Below are positions 1 through 7,430 of a stretch of DNA of 11,534 nucleotides, piece by piece. Under the pieces are notes generated by a model. The model had not been told where the DNA came from and did not search any database. It saw only the letters and a program-made list of their open reading frames with translations. The DNA lies in contig JAISRW010000229.1 of assembly GCA_031273405.1 (NCBI GenBank), forward strand, positions 1 through 11,534, read 5' to 3'. The position numbers and the translations under genes are program-made. Every line of letters starts with the position of its first letter. The first letter of the stretch is position 1. The stretch comes from Treponema sp. Its GTDB lineage: Bacteria; Spirochaetota; Spirochaetia; Treponematales; Breznakiellaceae.

Positions 1-34
1 ATTTGTAAAAATGTAATATTCATCAAAAAGTCTT

Positions 35-62
35 TTGGCAAAATGTAAACCGTCCCTATACT
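35..62 (+). promoter_or_regulatory. Sigma-70-type promoter of the ATPase remnant
   Basis: On the plus strand a -35 box TTGGCA (35-40, 5 of 6 consensus bases) and a -10 box TATACT (57-62, 5 of 6) are separated by 16 bases. They lie just upstream of an AGGAG ribosome binding site (69-73) and the TTG start (82) of the broken ATPase reading frame. The surrounding 1-62 stretch is much more AT-rich than the rest of the window. It is probably the original promoter of the decayed gene; whether it is still active is unknown. Confidence 0.5.
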
Positions 63-81
63 TCAGACAGGAGCTTATTCA

Positions 82-205
82 TTGTATCGGCGGCTAATCG
101 AAGATTTGCAAAGCTGGAAAACCGCAGGGATCACAAACCCCTGATACTCCGGGCACCAGACAGGTGGGAAAAACCTGGCTGATGAAGGAATTCGGCCGTA
201 CTGCC
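82..205 (+). pseudogene. N-terminal remnant of an AAA_14/DUF4143-type ATPase, frameshifted and truncated
   Basis: No single frame is open here, but three frames read in turn give the start of a typical ATPase of the AAA_14 plus DUF4143 class. Frame one (82-130, TTG start) reads YRRLIEDLQSWKTAG. A second frame (133-153) reads HKPLILR. A third (155-205) reads TRQVGKTWLMKEFGRTA, which holds the Walker A box in the form G-x4-GKT. Restoring one G in the GGG run near 128-130 and one G in the GGG run at 151-153 joins all three into the expected order. This is the usual beginning of these proteins (a basic YRRL start, then LILRGxRQVGKTWL about 20-30 residues later). Homology stops near 205, so the remaining ~350 or more residues of the family are missing. 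AGGAG at 69-73 lies 8 bases before the TTG start. These ATPases are often lineage-specific, numerous and frequently degraded. The family name comes from motif recognition, not a search. Confidence 0.62.
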
Positions 206-268
206 GTGGTAACGCAAAGATGCCCGGCGCCGGCGATCCTTCCCCTGCTCCTTGCTGTTTGTCCCCTT

Positions 269-296
269 GTCCGTGTGGTCGAACCAAAGGTTCGAT
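269..296. repeat. Palindromic intergenic repeat, copy C, just downstream of the NYN gene
   Basis: TCGAACC (279-285), a 3-base AAA loop and GGTTCGA (289-295) form a perfect 7-bp hairpin starting 5 bases beyond the NYN-LOTUS stop codon. The 17-base string GTCCGTGTGGTCGAACC (269-285) occurs again exactly, in opposite orientation, at 10408-10424. No T tract follows on the minus strand, so this is not a standard intrinsic terminator, although it could block 3' exonucleases. The rest of 206-268 shows no gene; it contains only a 10-bp GC palindrome, CCGGCGCCGG, at 224-233. Confidence 0.55.
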
Positions 297-300
297 GCGG

Positions 301-1092
301 TTACGCTCGGGGCCGGCGTTTCCAGCGTATATATACCTGGCGGCCGGAGCCGTTCTCCTGGGGCCTCTCCTCGGTCTCGAACTGGGGGATGGCCCTGAAC
401 AGATCGCCCAGTTTCTTAAAGCCGTAGTTCCGGGGATCAAACTCGCTGGAACGGTTGTTGATCTTCTGCCCGACGCCGCCCAAGTAAGCCCAGCCCGATT
501 CATCGGTCAGATCGTCCACCGCGTCCCGCAGGAGATTGAGAAGCTTCCGGTCAACCTTGAATTCCTTTCTGGGTTTTGAAGCGTGCCGGGTTTCGTCCTC
601 TTCGGCCTCCTCCTCGGACTGGCTGTCCTTCAAAATTTCGGTATAGATAAATTTATCGCACACCGACACGAAGGCCCGGGGGGTTTTCTTTTCCCCAAAG
701 CCGTAAACCGTGCGGCCGCTTTCCCGGAGCCGGGCGGCGAGACGGGTAAAGTCGGAATCGCTTGATACAACGCAGAAACCGTCCAGCTTTTCGCTGTACA
801 GAAGATCCATAGCATCGATGATCATGGCGCTGTCGGTGGCGTTCTTTCCCGTGGTATAAGAAAACTGCTGGATGGGCTGAATGGCGTATTCCAGCAACCT
901 GTCCTTCCATGAACGGAGATTGTTACTGGTCCAGTCGCCGTATATACGCTTGACGCTGGCGACACCGTATTTGGCCACCTCGTTGAGGAGGCCTTCGATA
1001 ATCGCGGGCTGGGTATTGTCGGCGTCAATAAGCACCGCAAGCTTGGCTTGGCTTATTTCATGCTGTTGGTTCGAAAATGGTAATAAAGGCAT
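301..1092 (-). CDS. NYN-domain (PIN-like) putative nuclease with C-terminal OST-HTH/LOTUS domain
   Basis: Protein of 263 residues. Residues ~16-155 form a NYN domain of the LabA/DUF88 type, a PIN-like metal-dependent RNase fold: LIDADN (D23, D25), KNATDSAMIIDAMD (D87, D93) and SSDSDF (D112, D114) supply the acidic residues expected at the active site. An acidic linker (~157-170) leads to an OST-HTH/LOTUS winged-helix domain (~182-243, with GGVGQKINN and YGFKKLGDLF), a domain tied to RNA or nucleic-acid binding. The C terminus is basic (IRWKRRPRA). The start at 1092 is preferred over the in-frame TTG at 1113 because AAGGAG lies 6 bases upstream; that Shine-Dalgarno overlaps the TAA stop of the preceding gene, implying translational coupling. 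It is the last gene of the XPB cluster. The domain calls are firm; the substrate is not known. RNA cleavage is the family's usual activity, and a role with the helicase is inferred only from the operon. Confidence 0.88.
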   Translation of the reverse strand: MPLLPFSNQQHEISQAKLAVLIDADNTQPAIIEGLLNEVAKYGVASVKRIYGDWTSNNLRSWKDRLLEYAIQPIQQFSYTTGKNATDSAMIIDAMDLLYSEKLDGFCVVSSDSDFTRLAARLRESGRTVYGFGEKKTPRAFVSVCDKFIYTEILKDSQSEEEAEEDETRHASKPRKEFKVDRKLLNLLRDAVDDLTDESGWAYLGGVGQKINNRSSEFDPRNYGFKKLGDLFRAIPQFETEERPQENGSGRQVYIRWKRRPRA

Positions 1093-1102
1093 GTTCAACT
1101 CC

Positions 1103-3310
1103 TTAGGTTTCAAAAATTGATTGTTTGATCCGCCGCATCAGGGAAATTTTCGCCAGAAACACGGAGATCTCTTTTTCCCCGGCTTCTCCGGGGGATTTTA
1201 GAACCAGGACGCTTTCGCCATCCTTTTTTTCCAGGACCAGGGGAATCCCGGTGACGCGGTTGGTCCCGCCTCCCGGTTCAGTCCAGGAAACTTCCAACAG
1301 GGAACCTGAGGCTATGGCCTGTTTGGCGATGGCGGCCTTGCCCACATAGTCAAGGCCCCTGGCTTCCAGCTTCTCATACTTGATCGTCGTCCCCTCAAGC
1401 TGGGCTTCGCTTAACACAAGACGCCGCTCTATCCTGGCGCCAAGCTCGTCCCTCTCGGGCTTGGAAAGCTTCATACCGTCGAGGACTCTGCGGAACTTTT
1501 CCTTGATGGAACCGGCATCGCCAAAAGGGCCCGATTCACCAGAAGCGGACGATTCACCAGAAGCGGACGATTCGGCGGGAATGGAGCCGAAGATTCGGCG
1601 GGAAGGGGAAGCCTGTTCTTTTAAAGGGCTGTCTTTTAAGGGTGAAAAAAAAGCGGCCCCTTCCCAGTTCCCCGGACGGAGGGAGGAGGATTCCCTTCCC
1701 AAAGGAGGCTGGGCAATGATGTCAATCCCGGCCTTTCTCAAAGCCGCCGCGGCCTCGGAGCGCCCGGCCTGAGCAAGCAGATAGATCCCCGGCCCCAGGG
1801 TTCTGACTATAAGGGAAGCTACCGGTTCCGCCTCGGCCAGGTAGCGCATGTCTTCCGCCAGGGTGAGGACCAGCCCCTGATGGAGGGAGACCGCCGTGTA
1901 GCGTTTTTCCCAGTCTTTCAGCGTCCAGCCGAGGCTCCCGTCAAGACGGCCTCCCGAAAGGCGGCCCAGCAATTCCAGCATATACTCCGAACCCAGGCCC
2001 CGGTCAAAACCCCGAACCGCCGAAGACCGGGTAAGCTCGAAACAAACGGCGGTTCCCTGCCGACCGGGTTTGAGCGAGCAGAACCGGGAGAGGGCCAGGG
2101 CGTCGGCAAAGGAAATTTCAGGGTAAACAATAAACGAGAGGGCCGTATCCATGGCTATGACAGGCTGTTCCGGCTCCGATTCCGATACCGGCCTGGTCTC
2201 CGGGGACGGAGATTGGGGCGGAATAAAAAAGGGGCCGGTTTTCCAAAACTCCCCTTCCTCCTCAAGGATGGCGGTCCTCACCAGGGTATCCAGCAGATCC
2301 TCAAAGGGGATTTTGCCCCTCTTGTCACGAACCCTGAAATCCCCAAGAGGGCCGCTGTCCCCTTTTCCCAAAAGCTCCGCGAAACGCCGCAGGGTGATCC
2401 GGGGATAACGGCGCCGGGGGTCCAGGAGAAGGCAGAAGCGGTGAATAAACCAGGCGGCCTCCCAGACCCTGCCGCGGTTCAGGCCGCTCAGGAGGGTTTC
2501 GGTCCCGTGGAGGCAAAGGAAAACCCCCGCCGCCCAGTACTCGCGGCGCTCCCGGACGGACAAAGCGGAAAAATCCCCGATCCTCCTGTCGTCGCTCAGG
2601 AACCTCTCGCCTTCATCCTTAAAAAGCCCGAGCTCCCTGAGAGCCCCCACAGCCAGTTCCAAATCGAAGCCCGGAAAAAGACGCTTCCCCTCATCCAGGA
2701 TCTTCCGGCGTATTTCCCCCTGGGCCCTGAAAAATTCGTCCTCCCCGGAAATAAAGGCAAACAAAGACGCCAAAAACCGCCCGTCCCGGATAAAGGCGGG
2801 GGCCGGCCCTTTTTCACCCTTTCGGGGCGGGGGAACGGAGGTTTCTTCCGCCGGGGCCGGGTAAGAAGGAAAGAGGATGGCCCGGCCGGCGATGAGGGGA
2901 GCAAGAATCGGCTCCAGAACCGGATTCAGGGCCAGCCTCATGTCGTCACCCAGCCTGTAGATGATGAGCCTCTCCTCAAGATTCACCAGCAGGGCGTGGA
3001 GTTCCCCATAACCAAGCTCCCCGAAAAAGAAGCTCGCCAGTTCCTCCGGCGCGGGTTCCTTGAGCAGGGCAACGGCGGCGATGAGGCGGTGATCCTGCTC
3101 GTCCAGGTAGGCGGCAATGGTCCCGCGGATCTCTTCCCTGGAAAGGAGGACAAACAGATCGCTCAGGAGCCGCTGCTTGTTAAAGGGGGTTTTGATGTTG
3201 CCAAAAACGCTCCGCATAAGCTGGAGGAAATTTAAGTCCGGGAGGATCATGAGGGCCGACTTCCATTCCTCAACCGAACGGAAGCCCCAGGGGGAAGGGG
3301 CGTTTTTCAT
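1103..3310 (-). CDS. Helicase-associated (Helicase_C_3-type) partner protein of the XPB-like helicase
   Basis: Protein of 735 residues with no helicase motifs of its own. The N-terminal ~340 residues are helical and look like successive winged-helix modules (for example NKQRLLSDLFVLLSREEIRGTIAAYL near the start). Residues ~387-540 (MDTALSFIVYPEISFADALALSRFC through ADALRKAG-like helices to IIAQPP) resemble the XPB/Ssl2-like Helicase_C_3 domain of bacterial proteins encoded beside XPB, such as the mycobacterial neighbour of the XPB gene. A low-complexity Ser/Gly/Pro linker (~545-600) follows, then a compact C-terminal domain (~605-735). The ATG at 3310 overlaps the helicase stop as ATGA. That, plus the family-like beginning after it, favours this start over an in-frame upstream codon at 3391, which would lie deep inside the helicase gene. 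It is probably co-translated with, and works with, the helicase. The exact function is unknown. Confidence 0.75.
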   Translation of the reverse strand: MKNAPSPWGFRSVEEWKSALMILPDLNFLQLMRSVFGNIKTPFNKQRLLSDLFVLLSREEIRGTIAAYLDEQDHRLIAAVALLKEPAPEELASFFFGELGYGELHALLVNLEERLIIYRLGDDMRLALNPVLEPILAPLIAGRAILFPSYPAPAEETSVPPPRKGEKGPAPAFIRDGRFLASLFAFISGEDEFFRAQGEIRRKILDEGKRLFPGFDLELAVGALRELGLFKDEGERFLSDDRRIGDFSALSVRERREYWAAGVFLCLHGTETLLSGLNRGRVWEAAWFIHRFCLLLDPRRRYPRITLRRFAELLGKGDSGPLGDFRVRDKRGKIPFEDLLDTLVRTAILEEEGEFWKTGPFFIPPQSPSPETRPVSESEPEQPVIAMDTALSFIVYPEISFADALALSRFCSLKPGRQGTAVCFELTRSSAVRGFDRGLGSEYMLELLGRLSGGRLDGSLGWTLKDWEKRYTAVSLHQGLVLTLAEDMRYLAEAEPVASLIVRTLGPGIYLLAQAGRSEAAAALRKAGIDIIAQPPLGRESSSLRPGNWEGAAFFSPLKDSPLKEQASPSRRIFGSIPAESSASGESSASGESGPFGDAGSIKEKFRRVLDGMKLSKPERDELGARIERRLVLSEAQLEGTTIKYEKLEARGLDYVGKAAIAKQAIASGSLLEVSWTEPGGGTNRVTGIPLVLEKKDGESVLVLKSPGEAGEKEISVFLAKISLMRRIKQSIFET
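1533..1568. repeat. Two perfect 18-bp tandem copies within the partner gene
   Basis: GATTCACCAGAAGCGGAC occurs twice head to tail (1533-1550 and 1551-1568), and a third copy begins (GATTC at 1569). On the coding strand each unit encodes SASGES, so the repeat lengthens the Ser/Gly-rich linker by six residues per copy without changing frame. Nearby, SPLK is also repeated (~1620-1645). Such in-frame units can change copy number by slippage, so linker length may vary between strains. Confidence 0.85.
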
Positions 3311-5058
3311 GAGGGGTTCCCCCCGGAGGCGCTTTCGGGAATCACCGGCGGCAAGGCCTTTGGCCTTGACGAGAATTCTTCGGCTGTCCAATGCTGGATG
3401 GAATACTTGTATCCCTGTTCGGCCAAAAACTGCTGGCGGTTTGCGGCAAAATCCTCTTCAACCGTAGAGCGGGATACCAGGGTATAAAACCAGGAATTAC
3501 GCCCCCCGGACCCGTCCTGCCCCTTGGCCTTGGGTCTCAAAATACGCCCCAGCCTCTGGGCCTCTTCCTGCCGGGAACCGAAGGACCCCGATACCTGAAT
3601 CGCCATGGAAGCGTCGGGCAGATCAATAGCGAAATTGGCCACCCGGCTCACCACGATTACCCTGAGCTCGCCCCGCTTAAAAGCCCCGTAGATCCTCTCC
3701 CTTTCGGCATTGGGGGTCTTCCCCGTAATGAGGGGGACCTTGAGAAGCTTCGCCATGGATTCAAGCTGGCTCAGGTATTGGCCTATAACCAGGATTTGAT
3801 CCTCCTGGTGGTTTTCGATGAGCTGCCGCGCCGCTTCCTCCTTGAGGGGGTTTTCGCTGGCGATCCGATACTTCTCCCGGGGGCTTGCCACGGCATAGGG
3901 GATCTTAAGCTTTTCCGGCAGATCCAGGCGTATTTCGGTACAGAAGGCTTCGGCTATCCAACCCTTCCCCTCCAGATCCTTCCAGGGCACGTCGTAACGC
4001 TTGGGCCCCACCAGGCTGAACACCGCATCCTCCGCCCCGTCCTCCCGGACCAGGGTGGCGGTGAGCCCCAGACGGCGCACCGCCTGAAGTTCCGCCGTAA
4101 CCCTGAACACCGGCGCCGGCAGGAGGTGAACCTCGTCGTAGATGATGAGCCCCCAGGCCCGTTCCCGGAACAGCTTGAAGTGGGGGAAATCGGCAGCCTT
4201 GTCGGGCCTCCAGGTGATGACCTGGTAGGTCGCCACCGTCACCGGCGCCACCGACTTGGAATCGCCGGTATACTCGGCGATCTGCTCGGGGCTTAGTTCC
4301 GTTTTATCCAGGAGTTCTTCTATCCACTGATGAACCGCGGCCACATTGGTGGTCAGGATGAGGGTATTGGTCTTTAGATAGGACATAAAGGTCATGCCCA
4401 CCACGGTCTTGCCCGAACCGCAGGGCAGGACCACCACGCCGTAACCCGCTCCGGGCCCTCCCGATCCCAGCACGGCCCCGGCGGCCTCGATCTGATAATC
4501 CCTGGGGGCAAAGGGCCCGCCCGAGGAATTGAACTTCCGCAGGTTTATCTCCAGCCTTTCACCCTCCGCCAGGGGCGCGTCGTCCTGTACCGGCCAGCCC
4601 AGGCGTATAAGTTCCCGCTTGACGCTCCCCCGGTCGGTAAGCTTGAGGGTAAAGCCCTGGGGATTTTTTACCAGGTACTTGTCGAGGATTTTCGCGGCGC
4701 CGATTTCTTTCTCTATCGCCTCGTCCGCCGCCGTGAGCAAAAGTTCGTCCCGGCCGGAGGACTGGGAGATCCGGATCTTCCCGTACCGGGCCATGGTATC
4801 GGCAAAACCCTCGGTAACCCCCGAAGGAACCTGGTAACGAGAGTATTTGCCGATGGCGGCGGTCACATCCTGGGGAGACAGACCGGCGCCGGCGGCGTTC
4901 CAGAGGGAGAGGGGCGTAATGCGGTAGGTGTGTATATGTTCAGGCGACTTTTCCAAATCCGCGAAAGGCAATATAGCCGCCCTGGCTTCCTCGGCCAGGG
5001 GAGCGTGTACATCCAAAAGCAGGGTCCTGTCGCTTTGAACAATAAGGGGGTTTTCCAT
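3307..5058 (-). CDS. XPB/ERCC3-type superfamily 2 DNA helicase
   Basis: Protein of 583 residues, close to the ~600 usual for bacterial XPB homologues. An N-terminal XPB-like domain (~1-175) precedes the two RecA-like domains. Visible motifs: PRDYQIEA (185-192), Walker A PCGSGKT (212-218), Walker B DEVH (308-311), GLTATLVRED (331-340), which includes the TAT motif and the RED triplet characteristic of XPB, and motif VI QRLGRILRP (501-509). Family members are ATP-dependent 3'-5' translocases. In eukaryotes XPB opens DNA in TFIIH, and in archaea it pairs with the nuclease Bax1; the bacterial role is less clear but is thought to be DNA repair. The start at 5058 has GGGGGAG 6 bases upstream. In-frame codons further upstream (5094, 5358) lack such a site or run into the preceding gene. 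The stop overlaps the next start (ATGA), so it heads an operon of helicase, partner and NYN nuclease. Confidence 0.92.
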   Translation of the reverse strand: MENPLIVQSDRTLLLDVHAPLAEEARAAILPFADLEKSPEHIHTYRITPLSLWNAAGAGLSPQDVTAAIGKYSRYQVPSGVTEGFADTMARYGKIRISQSSGRDELLLTAADEAIEKEIGAAKILDKYLVKNPQGFTLKLTDRGSVKRELIRLGWPVQDDAPLAEGERLEINLRKFNSSGGPFAPRDYQIEAAGAVLGSGGPGAGYGVVVLPCGSGKTVVGMTFMSYLKTNTLILTTNVAAVHQWIEELLDKTELSPEQIAEYTGDSKSVAPVTVATYQVITWRPDKAADFPHFKLFRERAWGLIIYDEVHLLPAPVFRVTAELQAVRRLGLTATLVREDGAEDAVFSLVGPKRYDVPWKDLEGKGWIAEAFCTEIRLDLPEKLKIPYAVASPREKYRIASENPLKEEAARQLIENHQEDQILVIGQYLSQLESMAKLLKVPLITGKTPNAERERIYGAFKRGELRVIVVSRVANFAIDLPDASMAIQVSGSFGSRQEEAQRLGRILRPKAKGQDGSGGRNSWFYTLVSRSTVEEDFAANRQQFLAEQGYKYSIQHWTAEEFSSRPKALPPVIPESASGGNPS

Positions 5059-5103
5059 CCTGGGCTCCCCCGGATTCCTCAGATCTTCGAACATATCAGA
5101 GTA

Positions 5104-5132
5104 ATTATATAGAAAAAACCGGAAAATTGAAA
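5104..5132 (-). promoter_or_regulatory. Candidate promoter of the XPB-partner-NYN operon
   Basis: In the 157-base gap upstream of the helicase the minus strand has a perfect -10 hexamer TATAAT (5109-5104). About 17 bases upstream is a weak -35 (TTTCAA-like) within an AT-rich, T-rich stretch. It would give an untranslated leader of about 40 bases ahead of the ATG at 5058. This suggests the repair cluster can be transcribed separately from the membrane-protein pair before it. No SOS-type or other operator was recognised nearby, and no clear terminator follows the upstream gene. Confidence 0.5.
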
Positions 5133-5215
5133 CCCCGCGAAGATTCTTTTTAGATTCTCCGTCTCCTTCGATGTGGTTAAAATTCTTCTTCGACCTTCGC
5201 CGCAAGTGTCCCAAG

Positions 5216-7420
5216 CTACCTGAAAGGACTGCCGGGAAAGTTCGGCAGACTGGGGATGCTGGGAGTTTTGCCTTCAAGGAGATCCCGTGCCGTTTCTCTG
5301 GCCTCTTCTTCAGCCTGTTTTTTGACATCCTCCAGGACTTGTGCGGCGGCGTCTTCAATCTGGCGCCGGAAAGCGTTCCCTTTTTCGCTGAGGCTGTTTT
5401 TAAGCCCGTCTAAAGCCGACTTGTCTCCCCGGACCGCCTGAAAGACCAGGTCCAGTTCCTGCCTGCTCACAAAACGGCCGTCGATGTACCGGTTTATCTT
5501 TGCTCTCAGGGCTTTCTCAATCTCTTCCTCGGCCCGGCGGATATACTGGGCGGCCGCCTGCTTCATGGCATCGGCCACCAGGCTGCCTATATTGGTGGTG
5601 AGGGAAAAACGATCCGATTCTGAAGCGGAATGTTCATATTCAATGCCCAGATCCAGAGAGCGGACTTCCGCCACAGCCTCGCTTATCGCCTGGGCCAGGG
5701 TATTGGAGGGATCGTGGAGCCGGGAGCCGGCTAGGGAAATAGTGCCGCCCCCTGTAAAGCCGCCGTCGGTGAAACCGGCGGCCGCGAGACCGAAGCTTGC
5801 GTCGCCGCTGTAAGACCCTATCCCGATCTTGCTGAGTTGGGCACCCAGGCTGACCGGAAAGCCGCTTCCGTTAAATTCAGCGTTAAACCGCTCTTGGGCA
5901 TTGGAACGAAAGTCGGCGAGGCCGTTGAACGCCACGGCCCTCCGGAGGCCGCCGCCGGCTTCTTCCAGGGCAAGCTTGAGAGTCGTGGGCCTGGCCGACA
6001 GATCCGGGTCGGAACTTACCCCTTCCAGGTCAAAGCCCCAGTGCCAGTCGCCGGGGGTTAAAACATCGGCGGCCAGAGTTCCCAGGTAAAAGCCGGGATA
6101 GGATCTGGTTGGAAACACTACGTCCCGGCCGGCAAACTTAACCGCTTGTTCTTCAGGGGCCGGGGCGGACTTGGGCTGCCGGGCCTGCATGGCCTTGACT
6201 TTTTCCAGGATCTCCAAAGCCCGAAGCCCCAAATCAAGGTAGGTTTCAGCCGAGTCCGAAAGCACCTCCCGGATAACCGGCTCCAATACCTCCATGGCGG
6301 CGCCACTCCCCAGATCCAGGTAGGATCTGAGGTGAGCCAAATCGCCGCTGACGGCGTTCCCCGCATCCCTCACCAGGCCGGAAGCGGTATCTATATCGGC
6401 CTGTATCCCCGAAATCATGTCGTTCACCTGATCCGCGGCTTCCTCCACGGAATGAACCAGGACGGTGATCTGTTCAATAGTTGCTCTCGCTTTTTCGATG
6501 GTTTCCCGATCCAGGCTTCTGTAATCGTTGATATTCAGGGCCAGCAGAGGCCGGGCCTGGGCACTGAGCTCGCCGGCTTTGCTCCGCGCCCCTTCGACCT
6601 GGCCCGTCCATTTTTCCACCGCCCTATCATAGACACCTATGGCATCATCGTAGATCCTGAGGGTTTGCAGCTTGTCAAATTCCCGGTCCAGCAGGGCCAT
6701 GGCGTCAAAATTGCGGAGGTCCACTAGGGGAGGGGTATCCGCTCTTGCTTTAACCGGCTTCTCCTTGGGCGGCTTATCCGGCAGCGCCCCGGACACGGTA
6801 CGGTCGGTCCCGAACCGTATGGCGTCGGCCCGGATCTCCTCGATATAGACTTTTCCCCTCAGCACCGCCTGGGGTTTAAGGCGTATGGCCATGCGGCTGA
6901 ACTGGAAAAGGTTTTTCATGGGGCTGTCGCGGTCGGCGATGGCGAGGCCGTCCATGGTCACCTCAAATTTGATAAGCCTCAGCCTGAAGTTATCCGCGTC
7001 TACCCGGGCGTCAAAAACAGCCTCCAGACCGGTTTCAAGGGCCTTTTCCAGCAGGGGGTCCGCAAAGAAAGCGAAGAAGATAACCAGCGCCGCGGCAACC
7101 GCCGCCGCAACTCCCAGAGGCAGAAAGTTGACCGCGCTTTTCCGGTTGGTCTTTATATCTTTTTGCAGGGCTTTGAGCCGCCTGACTTCCTTTTCGTCCA
7201 GATTGCCGCGAATATAGTAAAGCCCTTCCCTCTCTTCGTAACAGGAACGGATAAAATCCCTGTCCGCCTTTTGTTCGATGGGTCTTAAATATTTGTCCGT
7301 CAGTTTCTTTTCGGTCAAGGTTTTTTTGTAGAACCACGGGGCCTTTTTTATTTTTACCGGCTTGGGCGTCTTTTCGGGCCCGGCTCTTTTTTCTTTCGCC
7401 GATTCCTCTTCTTTTGCCAT
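5216..7420 (-). CDS. TIGR03545-family membrane-anchored protein with AsmA-like segment
   Basis: Protein of 734 residues. A very basic cytoplasmic N terminus of ~95 residues (many KK and EKK pairs) is followed by one membrane segment (~97-120), placing the remainder in the periplasm. Residues ~121-207 (LETGLEAVFDARVDADNF...MDGLAIADRDSPMKNLFQFSRMAIRL...GKVYIEEIRADAIRFGT) have the look of the AsmA/DUF748 N-terminal unit: a grooved beta repeat after a single anchor. Next come a long helical, probably coiled-coil region (~236-420), a beta-rich part (~430-610) and a charged helical C terminus ending in a Pro-rich tail. I recognise the whole as TIGR03545, an uncharacterised family of outer-membrane bacteria usually encoded next to TIGR03546, as here. 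GGAGG lies 5 bases before the ATG. The AsmA resemblance hints at lipid or envelope transport, but that is inference. Confidence 0.75.
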   Translation of the reverse strand: MAKEEESAKEKRAGPEKTPKPVKIKKAPWFYKKTLTEKKLTDKYLRPIEQKADRDFIRSCYEEREGLYYIRGNLDEKEVRRLKALQKDIKTNRKSAVNFLPLGVAAAVAAALVIFFAFFADPLLEKALETGLEAVFDARVDADNFRLRLIKFEVTMDGLAIADRDSPMKNLFQFSRMAIRLKPQAVLRGKVYIEEIRADAIRFGTDRTVSGALPDKPPKEKPVKARADTPPLVDLRNFDAMALLDREFDKLQTLRIYDDAIGVYDRAVEKWTGQVEGARSKAGELSAQARPLLALNINDYRSLDRETIEKARATIEQITVLVHSVEEAADQVNDMISGIQADIDTASGLVRDAGNAVSGDLAHLRSYLDLGSGAAMEVLEPVIREVLSDSAETYLDLGLRALEILEKVKAMQARQPKSAPAPEEQAVKFAGRDVVFPTRSYPGFYLGTLAADVLTPGDWHWGFDLEGVSSDPDLSARPTTLKLALEEAGGGLRRAVAFNGLADFRSNAQERFNAEFNGSGFPVSLGAQLSKIGIGSYSGDASFGLAAAGFTDGGFTGGGTISLAGSRLHDPSNTLAQAISEAVAEVRSLDLGIEYEHSASESDRFSLTTNIGSLVADAMKQAAAQYIRRAEEEIEKALRAKINRYIDGRFVSRQELDLVFQAVRGDKSALDGLKNSLSEKGNAFRRQIEDAAAQVLEDVKKQAEEEARETARDLLEGKTPSIPSLPNFPGSPFR

Positions 7421-7430
7421 TGTTCCTCCG

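Noticed and set aside
279..295. Perfect 7-bp hairpin after the NYN gene as an intrinsic terminator
   Set aside because: No T tract follows on the minus strand, and the same element recurs elsewhere, so it is better described as a repeat.
75..503. Minus-strand open frame across the NYN gene end and the ATPase remnant
   Set aside because: It overlaps the C-terminal LOTUS coding region in another frame and shows low-complexity Ser/Arg/Pro sequence with no family resemblance.
1880..3235. Long plus-strand open frame (451 codons) opposite the helicase-partner gene
   Set aside because: It is antisense to a convincing 735-residue protein; the translation is Pro/Gly/Arg-rich without motifs. Its length is explained by the GC-rich codon pattern of the real gene.
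3311..3391. Extended start of the helicase partner (27 extra residues)
   Set aside because: It would lie inside the helicase gene. The ATGA overlap at 3310 matches the other junctions in the window.
3391..4296. Plus-strand open frame (301 codons) opposite the XPB gene
   Set aside because: It lies fully inside the helicase coding region on the other strand, has no ribosome binding site or recognisable domain, and reads as a codon-bias shadow.
5059..5358. Extended N terminus of the XPB helicase (100 extra residues)
   Set aside because: The extension overlaps the end of the TIGR03545 gene, crosses a TATAAT box and is basic low-quality sequence. The ATG at 5058 has a good Shine-Dalgarno and gives a normal family length.
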